A DNA stretch of 64,000 nucleotides from Alteriqipengyuania halimionae. Its GTDB lineage: Bacteria > Pseudomonadota > Alphaproteobacteria > Sphingomonadales > Sphingomonadaceae. The notes beneath the pieces were generated by a model. It searched no databases and had not been told where the DNA came from. It saw nothing but the letters and a program-made list of their open reading frames with translations. The first letter of the stretch is position 1, and each line of letters begins with the position of its first letter. The stretch spans positions 2,515,001-2,579,000 of the forward strand of contig NZ_WTYR01000001.1 in assembly GCF_009827575.1 (NCBI RefSeq), read 5' to 3'. The translations under genes and the position numbers were made by a program. Positions 35,426 through 44,224 of this stretch are shown here, piece by piece.

Positions 35426-36016
35426 ATGGCAGATCAGGCGATTGCCGGTAACGATAGTGCGGCGACGGTCGTCACCAAAGGTGACGGAACCGACGCCGGC
35501 GTCCGTCGGCGCGATTTCATCAATATCGCGGCGATTTCGGCGGCGGGTGTCGGCGGAGTGGCCGTGATCGTGCCGCTGGTGAGCCAGATGTCGGCGTCGA
35601 AGGACGTGCTGGCCGAAAGCAGCACCGAGGTCGATGTGTCGGCGCTCGAGGAAGGCCAGGCGATCAAGGCGGTTTTCCGCAAGCAGCCGCTGTTCGTGCG
35701 CAAGCTGACGCCGCAGGAGATCGCGCAAGCCAACGGTGTTTCCCTGTCGGCCCTGCGTGATCCCGAAACGCTGGCCGAGCGGACGCTCGAAGGCCACACC
35801 AACATGCTCGTTACCATGGGCGTCTGCACCCATCTGGGCTGCGTTCCTCTGGGCGCGGGCGAAGGCGAGAACCGCGGCGAATATGGCGGCTATTTCTGCC
35901 CCTGCCACGGCTCGCACTACGACACTGCCGGCCGCATCCGCAAAGGTCCGGCGCCTACCAATCTGGTCGTTCCGGAATACACGTTCCCGTCCGACACCCT
36001 GATCCGCATCGGCTGA
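35426..36016 (+). CDS. petA: Ubiquinol-cytochrome c reductase Rieske iron-sulfur subunit
   Basis: The [2Fe-2S] subunit of the bc1 complex, which passes electrons from quinol to cytochrome c1. The 196-residue protein has a twin-arginine-like N-terminal signal/anchor ([19 protein letters not shown]) with a membrane helix at about residues 33-52. The two cluster-binding motifs are [10 protein letters not shown] and CPCHGSHYD; both conserved Cys and His ligands and the disulfide cysteines are visible. ATG at 35426 with AAGGCGA upstream; the open frame continues further upstream to 35210 in the leader region, which is not credible. First gene of petABC; petB follows after 10 bases. Confidence 0.97.
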   Translation: MADQAIAGNDSAATVVTKGDGTDAGVRRRDFINIAAISAAGVGGVAVIVPLVSQMSASKDVLAESSTEVDVSALEEGQAIKAVFRKQPLFVRKLTPQEIAQANGVSLSALRDPETLAERTLEGHTNMLVTMGVCTHLGCVPLGAGEGENRGEYGGYFCPCHGSHYDTAGRIRKGPAPTNLVVPEYTFPSDTLIRIG

Positions 36017-36026
36017 GGTAGATACG

Positions 36027-37319
36027 ATGAGCTTTCCCTGGGCCAAGCACTACGAGCCGACCAACGGCGTGATGAAGTTCTTCGACGAGAAGCTGCCTTT
36101 GCCGCGCCTCGTCTACAACGCCGTCGGCGCCGGTTACCCCGTGCCGCGCAACCTTTCCTATTTCTGGAATTTCGGCGTGCTGGCAGGCTTCTGCCTGATG
36201 CTGCAGATCGTCACCGGCGTGGTGCTCGCGATGCATTATGCGCCCAACACGCTGGTTGCCTTCGATTCGACCGAGCACATCATGCGCGACGTCAATTGGG
36301 GCTGGCTGATGCGCTATGCCCACGCGAACGGCGCGAGCGCGTTCTTCGTGGTGGTCTACATCCACATTTTCCGCGGCCTCTATTACAGTTCGTACAAGGC
36401 CCCGCGCGAAATGATCTGGCTGCTCGGCGTGGTCATCTTCCTGCTCATGATGGCGACCGCTTTCATGGGTTACGTGCTGCCCTGGGGCCAGATGAGCTTT
36501 TGGGGTGCCAAGGTGATCACCGGCCTGTTCGGTGCCATTCCTCTGGTCGGCGAAGGCCTGCAGAACTGGCTGCTCGGCGGCTTCGCCCCCGATAACGCTG
36601 CCCTGAACCGCTTCTTCAGCCTCCACTTCCTGCTGCCCTTCGTGATCGCGGGCGTCGTGATCCTGCACATCTGGGCGCTGCACATCCCGGGTTCGTCGAA
36701 CCCGACCGGTGTGGAAGTGAAGAAGGAAAGCGACACGCTGCCCTTCCACCCGTATTACACGGCCAAGGACGGTTTCGGTCTCGGCGTCTTCCTGATCATC
36801 TATTTCGCATTCGTGTTCTTCATGCCGAATGCGCTTGGCCACCCGGACAACTACATCCCGGCCAACCCGCTCTCGACCCCGGCGAACATCGTTCCCGAAT
36901 GGTATTTCTGGCCGTTCTACGCGATCCTGCGCAGCTTCACCGCGGACTTCTTCTTCGTCCCGGCCAAGCTCATGGGCGTGCTCGCGATGTTCGCCTCGAT
37001 CCTGGTGTGGTTCTTCCTCCCCTGGCTCGACAAGTCGCCGGTCCGCAGCGGCCATTATCGCCCGCTGTTCCGCAAGTTCTTCTGGTTCGGCCTGCTGCCC
37101 TGCATCGTGGTGCTCGGCTATTGCGGCGGCGCGCACCTGACCTTCTGGACCGTGTTCCTCGGCCAGCTGGCGACCGCTTACTACTTCCTGCACTTCCTCG
37201 TGATCCTGCCGATCGTCTCGCTGGTCGAACGCCCCGAGCCGATGCCCTATTCGATCACCGAGGCCGTTCTGGGACACGATCCGGACAGTCCGATCGGCAA
37301 CAAGCCGGCCACAGCCTGA
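36027..37319 (+). CDS. petB: Cytochrome b of the bc1 complex
   Basis: Membrane subunit with both heme b groups and the Qo and Qi sites. The 430-residue length and sequence match alphaproteobacterial cytochrome b. Visible features are the Qi/heme segment [20 protein letters not shown], the heme ligands in helix B ([20 protein letters not shown]) and helix D ([20 protein letters not shown]), the Qo-site region [20 protein letters not shown], the [14 protein letters not shown] motif (PEWY), and the C-terminal helices. It lies 10 bases after petA and 34 bases before petC. Confidence 0.98.
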   Translation: MSFPWAKHYEPTNGVMKFFDEKLPLPRLVYNAVGAGYPVPRNLSYFWNFGVLAGFCLMLQIVTGVVLAMHYAPNTLVAFDSTEHIMRDVNWGWLMRYAHANGASAFFVVVYIHIFRGLYYSSYKAPREMIWLLGVVIFLLMMATAFMGYVLPWGQMSFWGAKVITGLFGAIPLVGEGLQNWLLGGFAPDNAALNRFFSLHFLLPFVIAGVVILHIWALHIPGSSNPTGVEVKKESDTLPFHPYYTAKDGFGLGVFLIIYFAFVFFMPNALGHPDNYIPANPLSTPANIVPEWYFWPFYAILRSFTADFFFVPAKLMGVLAMFASILVWFFLPWLDKSPVRSGHYRPLFRKFFWFGLLPCIVVLGYCGGAHLTFWTVFLGQLATAYYFLHFLVILPIVSLVERPEPMPYSITEAVLGHDPDSPIGNKPATA

Positions 37320-37353
37320 ACCCGGGCCTGAGATTTAGCGAAAGACGAGTATC

Positions 37354-38232
37354 ATGATCCGCATCTTCGGCATCCTGACCGGCCTATTCTTCACCATCGC
37401 AGTCCTGTGGTCGTGGGGGAACGACACCTATTCCGGCTTCGTCGAGCCCGCGCCCGAAACGGCCGAGCATATCTATCACGAAGAGGCCGAGGGCCCCGAA
37501 GGCGGCTTTGCCCACGAAGGCCTGTTCGCCAAATGGGATTATGCGCAGCTGCAGCGCGGCTACCAGGTCTACAAGGAAGTCTGCTCGGCCTGTCACGGGC
37601 TCAAGCAGGTGGCGTTCCGCAACCTCGAAGAGATCGGCTACACCGAAGGCCAGGTGAAGGCGGAAGCCGCTGCCTGGCAGGTGCCGGGTATCGATGGAGA
37701 GACCGGTGAAGCCACGCTCGTCGACGGCACGCCGACCGATTACTTCCCGTCGCCCTATGCTAACGACATTGCGGCCCGCGCAGCCAACAACAATGCGATC
37801 CCGCCGGATCTTTCGCTGATCACCAAGAGCCGTCATGGCGGGGCGGACTATGTCTACGCGCTGCTGACCGGCTATCGCGAACAGCCGGCCGCACTGGTCG
37901 AAGAATTCCCCGGCACGAAGACCGCGGCCGGCCAGTATTACAACCCGGTGTTCCATTCGCTGAACATCTCGATGGCGCCGCCGCTGACCAGCGAAGGTCA
38001 GGTGACCTTCGGCCCCGGCAATCCGGATCCGACCATCGACCAGATGGCCGAAGACGTGTCCGCCTTTCTCACCTGGACGGCCGAACCGACCCTGGTGAAG
38101 CGTCGCCAGACGGGCTGGGCCTTCCTCGCCTTCCTGCTGTTCGCCACGCTGCTTGCCTACTTCTCGAAGAAGCAGGTTTGGTCGCGGGTGAAGGGTGGCG
38201 ATGTGGGCGAAAAGACCGCACTCGACGATTGA
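37354..38232 (+). CDS. petC: Cytochrome c1 of the bc1 complex
   Basis: Membrane-anchored c-type cytochrome that accepts electrons from the Rieske protein and reduces soluble cytochrome c. The 292-residue protein has an N-terminal signal at about residues 1-20, the heme motif VCSACHGLKQ (CxxCH), the axial Met near NISMAPPL, the YANDIAARAANNNAIPPDLS segment typical of c1, and a C-terminal membrane anchor at about residues 252-272 (GWAFLAFLLFATLLAYF). It ends the petABC operon and is followed after 17 bases by apt. Well-matched family length. Confidence 0.97.
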   Translation: MIRIFGILTGLFFTIAVLWSWGNDTYSGFVEPAPETAEHIYHEEAEGPEGGFAHEGLFAKWDYAQLQRGYQVYKEVCSACHGLKQVAFRNLEEIGYTEGQVKAEAAAWQVPGIDGETGEATLVDGTPTDYFPSPYANDIAARAANNNAIPPDLSLITKSRHGGADYVYALLTGYREQPAALVEEFPGTKTAAGQYYNPVFHSLNISMAPPLTSEGQVTFGPGNPDPTIDQMAEDVSAFLTWTAEPTLVKRRQTGWAFLAFLLFATLLAYFSKKQVWSRVKGGDVGEKTALDD

Positions 38233-38249
38233 AAGCCGGGGGCAGCCCG

Positions 38250-38804
38250 ATGACGGACGCCCCCGCGCTCTCCTGCGCTGAACTCAAAGCACTCGTGCGC
38301 ACGGTGCCGGACTTTCCGGCACCGGGTATTCAGTTCCGCGATATCACCACGCTGATTGCCGATGGCCCGGGCCTTGCGGCCACGATCGCGCACCTTGCCG
38401 GGCGTGTCGAAGCAAGCGGCGCCGATATGGTCGCCGGCATGGAAGCGCGCGGCTTCATCTTTGGTGCAGCGGTCGCCGCACGGCTCGGCATCGGCTTCCT
38501 GCCGGTCCGCAAGCCGGGCAAGCTCCCGGTCGAAACCATGGGCGTGGATTACGCGCTGGAATACGGCGCAGACCGGCTCGAGATCGATCCCGGCGCGGTG
38601 AGAGACGGCGCGCGCATCGCGCTGGTCGACGATCTGATCGCCACCGGCGGCACGGCCTGTGCCTCTGCCGCGTTGTTGCGCAAGGCCGGTGCGGTGGTCG
38701 ACCATGCATTTTTCGTCATCGATCTGCCCGATCTGGGCGGCGCCCAGCGCCTTCGCGCCGAGGATATCGGCGTCGATGCGCTGATGGACTTCGAAGGCGA
38801 TTGA
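38250..38804 (+). CDS. apt: Adenine phosphoribosyltransferase
   Basis: Salvages adenine with PRPP to form AMP. The 184-residue protein shows VRTVPDFPAPGIQFRDITTL, the AGMEARGFIFGAAVAARL adenine-binding stretch, FLPVRKPGKLPVET and the PRPP-binding loop ARIALVDDLIATGGTACAS. ATG at 38250 is selected because it gives the usual MTDAPALSCAELKALVR start; the earlier start at 38178 would overlap petC. Downstream of petC by 17 bases, so likely partly co-transcribed with the bc1 operon; there is no metabolic link, apparently simple gene packing. Confidence 0.95.
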   Translation: MTDAPALSCAELKALVRTVPDFPAPGIQFRDITTLIADGPGLAATIAHLAGRVEASGADMVAGMEARGFIFGAAVAARLGIGFLPVRKPGKLPVETMGVDYALEYGADRLEIDPGAVRDGARIALVDDLIATGGTACASAALLRKAGAVVDHAFFVIDLPDLGGAQRLRAEDIGVDALMDFEGD

Positions 38805-38841
38805 TTTTTTCGATTTCCCGCGCCACATGGGCGTCGAGCGG

Positions 38842-38915
38842 GCGGGTATAGCATAGTGGTAATGCTCCAGCCTTCCAAGCTGGCTAGAGGGGTTCGATTC
38901 CCCTTACCCGCTCCA
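38842..38915 (+). tRNA. tRNA-Gly (anticodon TCC)
   Basis: The acceptor stem GCGGGTA pairs perfectly with TACCCGC. The D arm contains GCATAGTGGTAATGC, the anticodon stem CCAGC/GCTGG encloses loop CTTCCAA with anticodon TCC, and the T arm is AGGGG-TTCGATT-CCCCT. The discriminator is T and CCA is encoded. It reads GGA and GGG glycine codons. 74 bases, 37 bases after the apt stop; a hexanucleotide shift of the 5' end (GCGGGCG) was rejected because it breaks the acceptor stem. Confidence 0.95.
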
Positions 38916-39007
38916 GCCACTTTCCGCACCATTTCCCATTGCGCGTGAAACCTTCGGTGATGTCGTGCCATGTGCGCATGCGCACAGGCCTTGGCTTCGT
39001 CTGTCGA

Positions 39008-40228
39008 TCAGCTTAGTTCGCGCGTCCTTCGGGCTCGACCAGGTTCAAAAAGTGATTCCGTGGATCGCGGAAGTTCCGTACCTGTCTCGGTCGCTATTCG
39101 ATTCCGGCCCGCAGTCTTCGCAGCGTAGAGGCACTTGTCGGCGCGGTTGAATACGGTTTCCCAAGCTTCGCCTGGTGAAAGCGCGGTGACCCCGAAACTT
39201 GCCGTGATCGTCTTGTTATCGGCGATCCCTCCAAAGCGGTGATTGGCCAATGCAAGTGCCAAGCGCTCCGCGCACGATCTGGCCGCATCGACATCGCCGT
39301 CAGCGATCAGGATCATGAACTCCTCTCCGCCGAATCGACCCAGAATGTCCTGTGTGTGGGTGTTCCGACGGATAAGCTGCCCGACGTCCCTTAGAACGTG
39401 GTCGCCGACATGATGGCCATAGGCATCGTTGATACGCTTGAAATGATCGAGGTCGAGCAGCACCAACGCTCCCTGCCCCCCCGACCTTTTCAATAGGCCC
39501 GTAGCCGCTTCCTCGAAGCCTCTTCGGTTCAGGGTTCCGGTAAGAGCATCGGTGTTGCGCTCCGTCCGCATGTCTTCGAGAAGATCGGAGAAGGCGGCAT
39601 TGAAGATGGCCAATGCCAGACTTACGCCCAGGATCGAAAGCGAGAGTTGCAAGGTCTGCCAGAACGCGGAATTGGCAAAGGCTTTCTCCCCGACTGGCGC
39701 GGTGAAACCTATCGTTAGAAGCGTTCTAGGAAAGAAATGGAGAGCGAAAACCAGCAAGGTCCAGAACAGGATACGATCGGCAGTCCGCTCCAGCCGCGCG
39801 GTTTTCAGGCGCAGCGCTGCGGCCAGCAGCACAAGCCCGTAGCCGAAATTCTGGATGTACACCCGCGCCAGCAAATTGCGTTCGATATAGAAATAATAGG
39901 CGGTGAGGATGAGGAATCCTGCAAGTACCACGGGAAACCAGATCCAGGGAAACGGGCGTCGCGAGCGCAACAGGATCGCCTGCGCACCGAGTAAGACCGC
40001 GCACGTATAGAACGCACCGGAGACAAGTGCATTCAAGCCGGTCGAATTGGGCCAGTACACGATCTGGGAAATAGCGCCGACCGCAAACAGGGCGCATGTC
40101 AGAGCGAGCAGGAGGAGATAGGGCCGCCGACGATCGACCAACCAGGCGCCGACGAAGGCCAGGCCGAATACTATCATGATACCCGGCCCGATCAGCGATA
40201 ACGTAAGTCTGACGACCACCGCGTCCAT
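39008..40228 (-). CDS. Diguanylate cyclase with N-terminal membrane region
   Basis: Makes cyclic di-GMP from two GTP. The 406-residue protein has about seven predicted membrane helices in residues 1-205 with no recognised sensor fold, then a GGDEF domain. The active site is LGRFGGEEFMILIADGD, with GGEEF being a normal catalytic variant, and the conserved DLDHFKRINDAYGHHVGDHVL is intact. The allosteric product-inhibition site (RxxD, five residues before GGEEF) is not conserved: the corresponding residues are HTQD. No EAL or HD-GYP domain follows. It is monocistronic and divergent from nothing close; panC lies 113 bases upstream on the same strand. Confidence 0.92.
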   Translation of the reverse strand: MDAVVVRLTLSLIGPGIMIVFGLAFVGAWLVDRRRPYLLLLALTCALFAVGAISQIVYWPNSTGLNALVSGAFYTCAVLLGAQAILLRSRRPFPWIWFPVVLAGFLILTAYYFYIERNLLARVYIQNFGYGLVLLAAALRLKTARLERTADRILFWTLLVFALHFFPRTLLTIGFTAPVGEKAFANSAFWQTLQLSLSILGVSLALAIFNAAFSDLLEDMRTERNTDALTGTLNRRGFEEAATGLLKRSGGQGALVLLDLDHFKRINDAYGHHVGDHVLRDVGQLIRRNTHTQDILGRFGGEEFMILIADGDVDAARSCAERLALALANHRFGGIADNKTITASFGVTALSPGEAWETVFNRADKCLYAAKTAGRNRIATETGTELPRSTESLFEPGRARRTRELS

Positions 40229-40341
40229 TGGGTCCCATTCCTGTCGTGAAGAAGTCGCAACGTCTATCTACGGAGGGATTTAAGTTCTCGTAAAGTGGGC
40301 AAGCCAGTCCACCACAAGATTCGGACCGCCCGTCATCGGAA

Positions 40342-41190
40342 TCACACCGCCATATTGTCGATCAGCCGCGCCGGGCCGATCCGCGCCGCGACCAGCAGGC
40401 GCGCGGGCCGGGCACCCACATGCGTCATCGGCTCGAGCGATACCGGATCGCGCAATTCGGCATAATCGACCGAACTGAACCCGCTGTCGAGCAGCGCTTC
40501 CCTCAGTCCCGCCAGCACGTTGGCCGGATCGCCGCCCTGCTTCATCACCGCAATCGACGCCTGCATCGCACGGGGCAGCGCTGCGGCCTGGGCGCGCTCT
40601 TCGGCGGAGAGATACGCATTGCGCGAACTCATCGCGAGCCCGTCCGCCTCGCGCACGATGGGCACGCCGTGGATCGCATCCGCCTTCGGACGAACCAGAT
40701 CGAGATCGCGCGCCATCCGCCGGATCACCGCCAATTGCTGCCAGTCCTTCTCGCCGAAGAACGCCATGTCGGGACGAACCTGGTTGAACAGCTTGCACAC
40801 TACCGTTGCCACGCCGTCGAAATGACCGGGGCGATCGCCGCCGCACAAGCCCTCGCTGACGCCCGAGACCGAGATATTGGTGGCATAGCCGTTGGGATAC
40901 ATCGCCTCGGGCGTCGGTGCCCACAGCAGCGCGACACCCTCTTTCTCGAGCAATGCCGAATCCTTCGCCAATTGCCGCGGATAGGCGTCGAGATCCTCTC
41001 CCTCGCCGAATTGGCGCGGATTGACGAAGATCGACACCGCCACGTGATCGGCGAGACGTTTTGCCTCGCGCACCAGCGTCAGATGCCCCTCGTGCAGCGC
41101 GCCCATCGTCGGCACCAGCGCGAGCGTGCCGCTGTCGCGCAAGGTGTCGACTGCGATGCGCAGTGGACCGAGGCGGTCGATGGTTTGCAC
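40342..41190 (-). CDS. panC: Pantothenate synthetase
   Basis: Joins pantoate and beta-alanine with ATP to make pantothenate, the precursor of CoA. The 282-residue protein contains the HIGH-like motif VPTMGALHEGHLTLVREA, SIFVNPRQFGEGEDLDAYPR, GHFDGVATVVCKLFNQVRPD, AFFGEKDWQQLAVIRRM and the KMSKS-like DGLAMSSRNAYLS. Length and motif order are standard. panB and panD are not adjacent. Start ATG 41190, 67 bases from the divergent mipZ start at 41258; the shared region should contain both promoters. Confidence 0.97.
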   Translation of the reverse strand: MQTIDRLGPLRIAVDTLRDSGTLALVPTMGALHEGHLTLVREAKRLADHVAVSIFVNPRQFGEGEDLDAYPRQLAKDSALLEKEGVALLWAPTPEAMYPNGYATNISVSGVSEGLCGGDRPGHFDGVATVVCKLFNQVRPDMAFFGEKDWQQLAVIRRMARDLDLVRPKADAIHGVPIVREADGLAMSSRNAYLSAEERAQAAALPRAMQASIAVMKQGGDPANVLAGLREALLDSGFSSVDYAELRDPVSLEPMTHVGARPARLLVAARIGPARLIDNMAV

Positions 41191-41257
41191 GGGCTATTCC
41201 CCTCCGATATTGGCGTTGCGACGGCCTAACGGGCCGCTTGCAGGATAGAAAGAGATT

Positions 41258-42064
41258 ATGCCCGCCGCCGCTCCCCACCGGATTGTCTTCGCCAACGAGA
41301 AGGGTGGCACCGGAAAATCGACCACCGCCGTGCATGTCGCGGTCGCGTTGGCCTATCGCGGGGCAAAGGTTGTGGCGATCGACCTCGATCCGCGCCAGCG
41401 CACGCTGCACCGCTATTTCGAAAATCGCGCCGAAACCGCCCAGCGCCGGGGGATCGACCTGCCCACTGCCACTTTCGGGGTGCATGACGGTGAGGATCCG
41501 GTCGAACTCGAAGCGCGGGTTGCCGAGCTTGCCGCGGGGCACGATTTCGTCATCTTCGATACGCCGGGCCGCGACGATCCGCTGGCGCGCCATGTCGCGA
41601 CCCAGGCCGATACGCTGGTCACGCCGCTCAATGACAGCTTCGTTGATTTCGACCTCATCGGCCAGGTCGATGCGGAGACCTTCAAGGTCCGCCGCCTGTC
41701 CTTCTATGCCGAACTGATCTGGGAAGCCCGCATCGCGCGCAGCCGCGCCACGATCGAGGAACAGCGGCGCGAGATGGACTGGATCGTGGTCCGCAACCGC
41801 ACCGGCTACACCGAAGCGCGCAACCGCCAGCGCATCGAACGCGCGCTGGGCGAGCTGTCAAAACGGGTCGGCTTCCGTATCGCCCAGGGCCTGTCCGAAC
41901 GCGTAATCTATCGCGAACTGTTCCCCAGTGGCCTGACCCTGCTCGACAAGGGGCACTTGGGCGAGCTGGGTACCAGCCACTTGGTCGCGCGGCAGGAACT
42001 GCGCGAGCTGCTGATGGCGCTGCGGCTTCCCATCGGTGACGCGAGCGGCCACAAGGGCGCATGA
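41258..42064 (+). CDS. mipZ: Division-plane positioning ATPase MipZ (ParA family)
   Basis: In Caulobacter MipZ forms a ParB-dependent gradient that restricts FtsZ to midcell. The 268-residue product is a ParA/MinD-type ATPase with the deviant Walker A FANEKGGTGKSTTAVHVAVA (residues 11-30, signature Lys at 15 and P-loop Lys at 20) and the conserved Walker B region HDFVIFDTPGRDD. MipZ-specific signatures are IDLDPRQRTLHRYFENR, DTLVTPLNDSFVDFDLIG, MDWIVVRNR and KRVGFRIAQGLSERVIYREL. Cytoplasmic and nucleoid-associated. It is followed by a DnaJ-domain gene with a four-base overlap and is divergent from panC. Confidence 0.95.
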   Translation: MPAAAPHRIVFANEKGGTGKSTTAVHVAVALAYRGAKVVAIDLDPRQRTLHRYFENRAETAQRRGIDLPTATFGVHDGEDPVELEARVAELAAGHDFVIFDTPGRDDPLARHVATQADTLVTPLNDSFVDFDLIGQVDAETFKVRRLSFYAELIWEARIARSRATIEEQRREMDWIVVRNRTGYTEARNRQRIERALGELSKRVGFRIAQGLSERVIYRELFPSGLTLLDKGHLGELGTSHLVARQELRELLMALRLPIGDASGHKGA

Positions 42065-42360
42065 TCAAATTCGCCATCCTGGTCCTTGCGCTGAGCGTGC
42101 TGTGTCGCTGGGCCCTGGGCAAGTGGCCGTGGGACTATATGCAATCCCCCCCGCGCCGGTCCGATCGCTTGCGCGATGCGCGCCGCGTGCTGGGGCTCGA
42201 CGCCGACGCGACCCGCACCGAGATCCGCGAGGCCTATCGCCGGATCGCGTCCGACATCCATCCCGATCGTGGCGGCGACCATGCGCGCCTTGCCGAAATC
42301 ACCGCGGCGCGCGATACGTTGCTGGCGAACCATCCCGATGACAAAGGCGATTCACGATGA
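42061..42360 (+). CDS. Membrane-anchored DnaJ-domain protein
   Basis: A 99-residue protein: one hydrophobic segment at residues 2-20 (FAILVLALSVLCRWALG), a short linker with PPRRSDRLRDARRVLGLD, and a J domain with the hallmark HPD motif in YRRIASDIHPDRGGDHARLA. The J domain is about 60 residues and C-terminal, so this looks like a minimal DjlA-like membrane co-chaperone that recruits DnaK to the inner membrane. Overlaps both neighbours (mipZ upstream and the phosphohexomutase downstream) by four bases, meaning tight operon coupling. The link with MipZ is only positional. Confidence 0.87.
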   Translation: MIKFAILVLALSVLCRWALGKWPWDYMQSPPRRSDRLRDARRVLGLDADATRTEIREAYRRIASDIHPDRGGDHARLAEITAARDTLLANHPDDKGDSR

Positions 42361-43760
42361 GCCACGACTTCGACCCCACCGTTCTGCGCGAATACGATAT
42401 TCGCGGAATCGTCGGCGAAACGCTCGGTCCCGACGATGCGCGTGCAATCGGCCGTGGCTTCGCGACGCTGATCGGCCGCGCGGGCGGATCGAAGGTCGCG
42501 GTCGGCTATGATGGTCGCACCAGCTCGCCGATCCTCGAACACGCCTTGGTCGAAGGGCTGACCGCGAGTGGTTGCGACGTCGTGCAGATCGGCATGGGGC
42601 CGACCCCGATGCTCTATTATGCCGAGGCGTCAGCCGAAGACGTGGACGGCGGCATTCAGATAACCGGCAGCCATAATCCCGCCAATTACAACGGCTTCAA
42701 GATGGTCTTCCAGGGACGCCCGTTCTTCGGGGAAGACATCGCCCGCCTCGGTGAAATGGCCGCAGCCGGCGACTGGGACGACGGGGTTGGCTCGGTCGAG
42801 GACCGCGCGGTGATGGACGCCTATATCGACCGCCTGCTCACCGGGCTCGACGAGGTAGACGAGCAGGCCCTCGCGAACCTCAAGGTCGGCTGGGACGCAG
42901 GCAATGGCGCTGCCGGCCCTGCGCTCGAAGCGCTTGCGGCGCGCATGCCGGGCGAGCATCACCTGCTCTACACCGATGTCGATGGCGAATTTCCCAATCA
43001 TCATCCCGATCCTACGGTCGAGGAGAATCTGGCCGACCTGCGCGCGCTCGTCGCCGAGAAGAACCTCGATTTCGGCGTGGCATTCGATGGCGACGGCGAC
43101 CGGATCGGCGCGATCGACGGCGAAGGCCGGGTCATCTGGGGCGACCAGTTGCTGATGATCTATGCCGAAGACCTGCTCGCGCGCGCGCCCGGGGCGACGA
43201 TCATCGCCGATGTGAAGGCCAGTCGCGCGCTGTTCGACCATGTGGCCGAACACGGCGGGAAGCCGATGATGTGGAAGACCGGCCACTCGCTGATCAAGTC
43301 CAAAATGAAGGAAACTTCGAGCCCGCTTGCGGGTGAGATGAGCGGCCATGTGTTCTTCGCCGACACTTATTACGGCTATGACGATGCGCTTTATGCGGGC
43401 GTCCGGCTGATTGCCGCAGCGGCCCGGCTGGGCCGCTCGGTCACCGAACTGCGCGGCGCGATGCCCGCCATGATCAACACGCCCGAGATGCGTTTCCAGG
43501 TCGATGAGAGCCGGAAATTCGCCGCTATCCGCGAAGTCGAGGAACGGCTCGCCAACAGCGATTCGGATGTCGACGGCACCGATGGCGTGCGCGTGAGCAC
43601 CCCCGATGGCTGGTGGCTGCTGCGCGCTTCGAACACGCAGGACGTGCTGGTCGCGCGGGCCGAAAGCGACAGCGAGGAAGGCCTCGCCCGCCTGATGGCG
43701 CAGATCGACGAACAGCTCGCCCTCAGCGGCCTCGCACGCGGGCCACAGGCGGGGCACTGA
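42357..43760 (+). CDS. Phosphomannomutase/phosphoglucomutase
   Basis: Alpha-D-phosphohexomutase family enzyme (AlgC/ManB-like) that interconverts hexose 1- and 6-phosphates for exopolysaccharide, LPS or glycogen metabolism. The 467-residue protein shows the phosphoserine loop ITGSHNPANYNGFKMVFQ, the metal-binding loop VAFDGDGDRIGAIDGE, the sugar-binding loop ETSSPLAGEMSGHVFFADTYY (EMSGH) and the phosphate-binding end ASNTQDVLVARAES. Domain order is normal. Co-operonic with mipZ and the DnaJ protein. Which sugar is preferred cannot be told from sequence, although GEMSGH is typical of dual PMM/PGM enzymes. Confidence 0.93.
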   Translation: MSHDFDPTVLREYDIRGIVGETLGPDDARAIGRGFATLIGRAGGSKVAVGYDGRTSSPILEHALVEGLTASGCDVVQIGMGPTPMLYYAEASAEDVDGGIQITGSHNPANYNGFKMVFQGRPFFGEDIARLGEMAAAGDWDDGVGSVEDRAVMDAYIDRLLTGLDEVDEQALANLKVGWDAGNGAAGPALEALAARMPGEHHLLYTDVDGEFPNHHPDPTVEENLADLRALVAEKNLDFGVAFDGDGDRIGAIDGEGRVIWGDQLLMIYAEDLLARAPGATIIADVKASRALFDHVAEHGGKPMMWKTGHSLIKSKMKETSSPLAGEMSGHVFFADTYYGYDDALYAGVRLIAAAARLGRSVTELRGAMPAMINTPEMRFQVDESRKFAAIREVEERLANSDSDVDGTDGVRVSTPDGWWLLRASNTQDVLVARAESDSEEGLARLMAQIDEQLALSGLARGPQAGH

Positions 43761-43841
43761 AACCCGCATCTCCCTCGCTTGACAGCCTCGTTCCTTAGTG
43801 GTCCTTTGATCGCAGGGGTCGCGAAGCAAGAGGGGAATTAC

Positions 43842-44171
43842 ATGGCAAAGCAGAGTTTTTCGCCGGGCGACCTGTTCCAGTTCGAACGGATGGTCGCACC
43901 GACGGTCTTGAAGATCGTCTACTGGATCGGGCTCGCCGGCATCGTGATCTACATGCTGGTCGCGTTCGCGGGGGCGCTGAGCATCATGGACTACGCCCCG
44001 GGGCAGGGGATTGGCATGCTGCTCGTGGCGATTCTGGGCGCGGCCTTCGCGTTCCTGTTTTGGCGAATCATGGTCGAGGTCTACATGGTGCTGTTCGGGA
44101 TCTTCGAGCGGCTTGGCGAGGTGCGCGATCACCTGCGCGGAACCAGCAGCGACGACACGACAATCGAATAG
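43842..44171 (+). CDS. DUF4282 domain membrane protein
   Basis: A 109-residue protein with two strong membrane helices at about residues 23-45 and 55-80, flanked by a basic aromatic motif FFxF-like LFQFERMVAPTVLK and a polar C-terminus (VRDHLRGTSSDD). This matches the DUF4282 family of unknown function. The ATG at 43842 has AGAGGGGAATTAC immediately upstream; the start at 43779 is not supported. A terminator at 44179 separates it from the DUF2059 gene, so it is probably its own transcript or the end of the mipZ unit. Confidence 0.82.
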   Translation: MAKQSFSPGDLFQFERMVAPTVLKIVYWIGLAGIVIYMLVAFAGALSIMDYAPGQGIGMLLVAILGAAFAFLFWRIMVEVYMVLFGIFERLGEVRDHLRGTSSDDTTIE

Positions 44172-44178
44172 CACGCAG

Positions 44179-44210
44179 GAGGGGCGGCGCGGTGCCGCCC
44201 CTCGCATTTT
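44179..44210 (+). terminator. Rho-independent terminator after the DUF4282 gene
   Basis: GAGGGGCGGC (44179-44188) pairs with GCCGCCCCTC (44194-44203), loop GCGGT, then GCATTTT. Strong ten-base stem immediately after the stop codon. Read-through would feed the DUF2059 gene 15 bases further on. Confidence 0.82.
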
Positions 44211-44224
44211 CAGGAGATTTCGAG

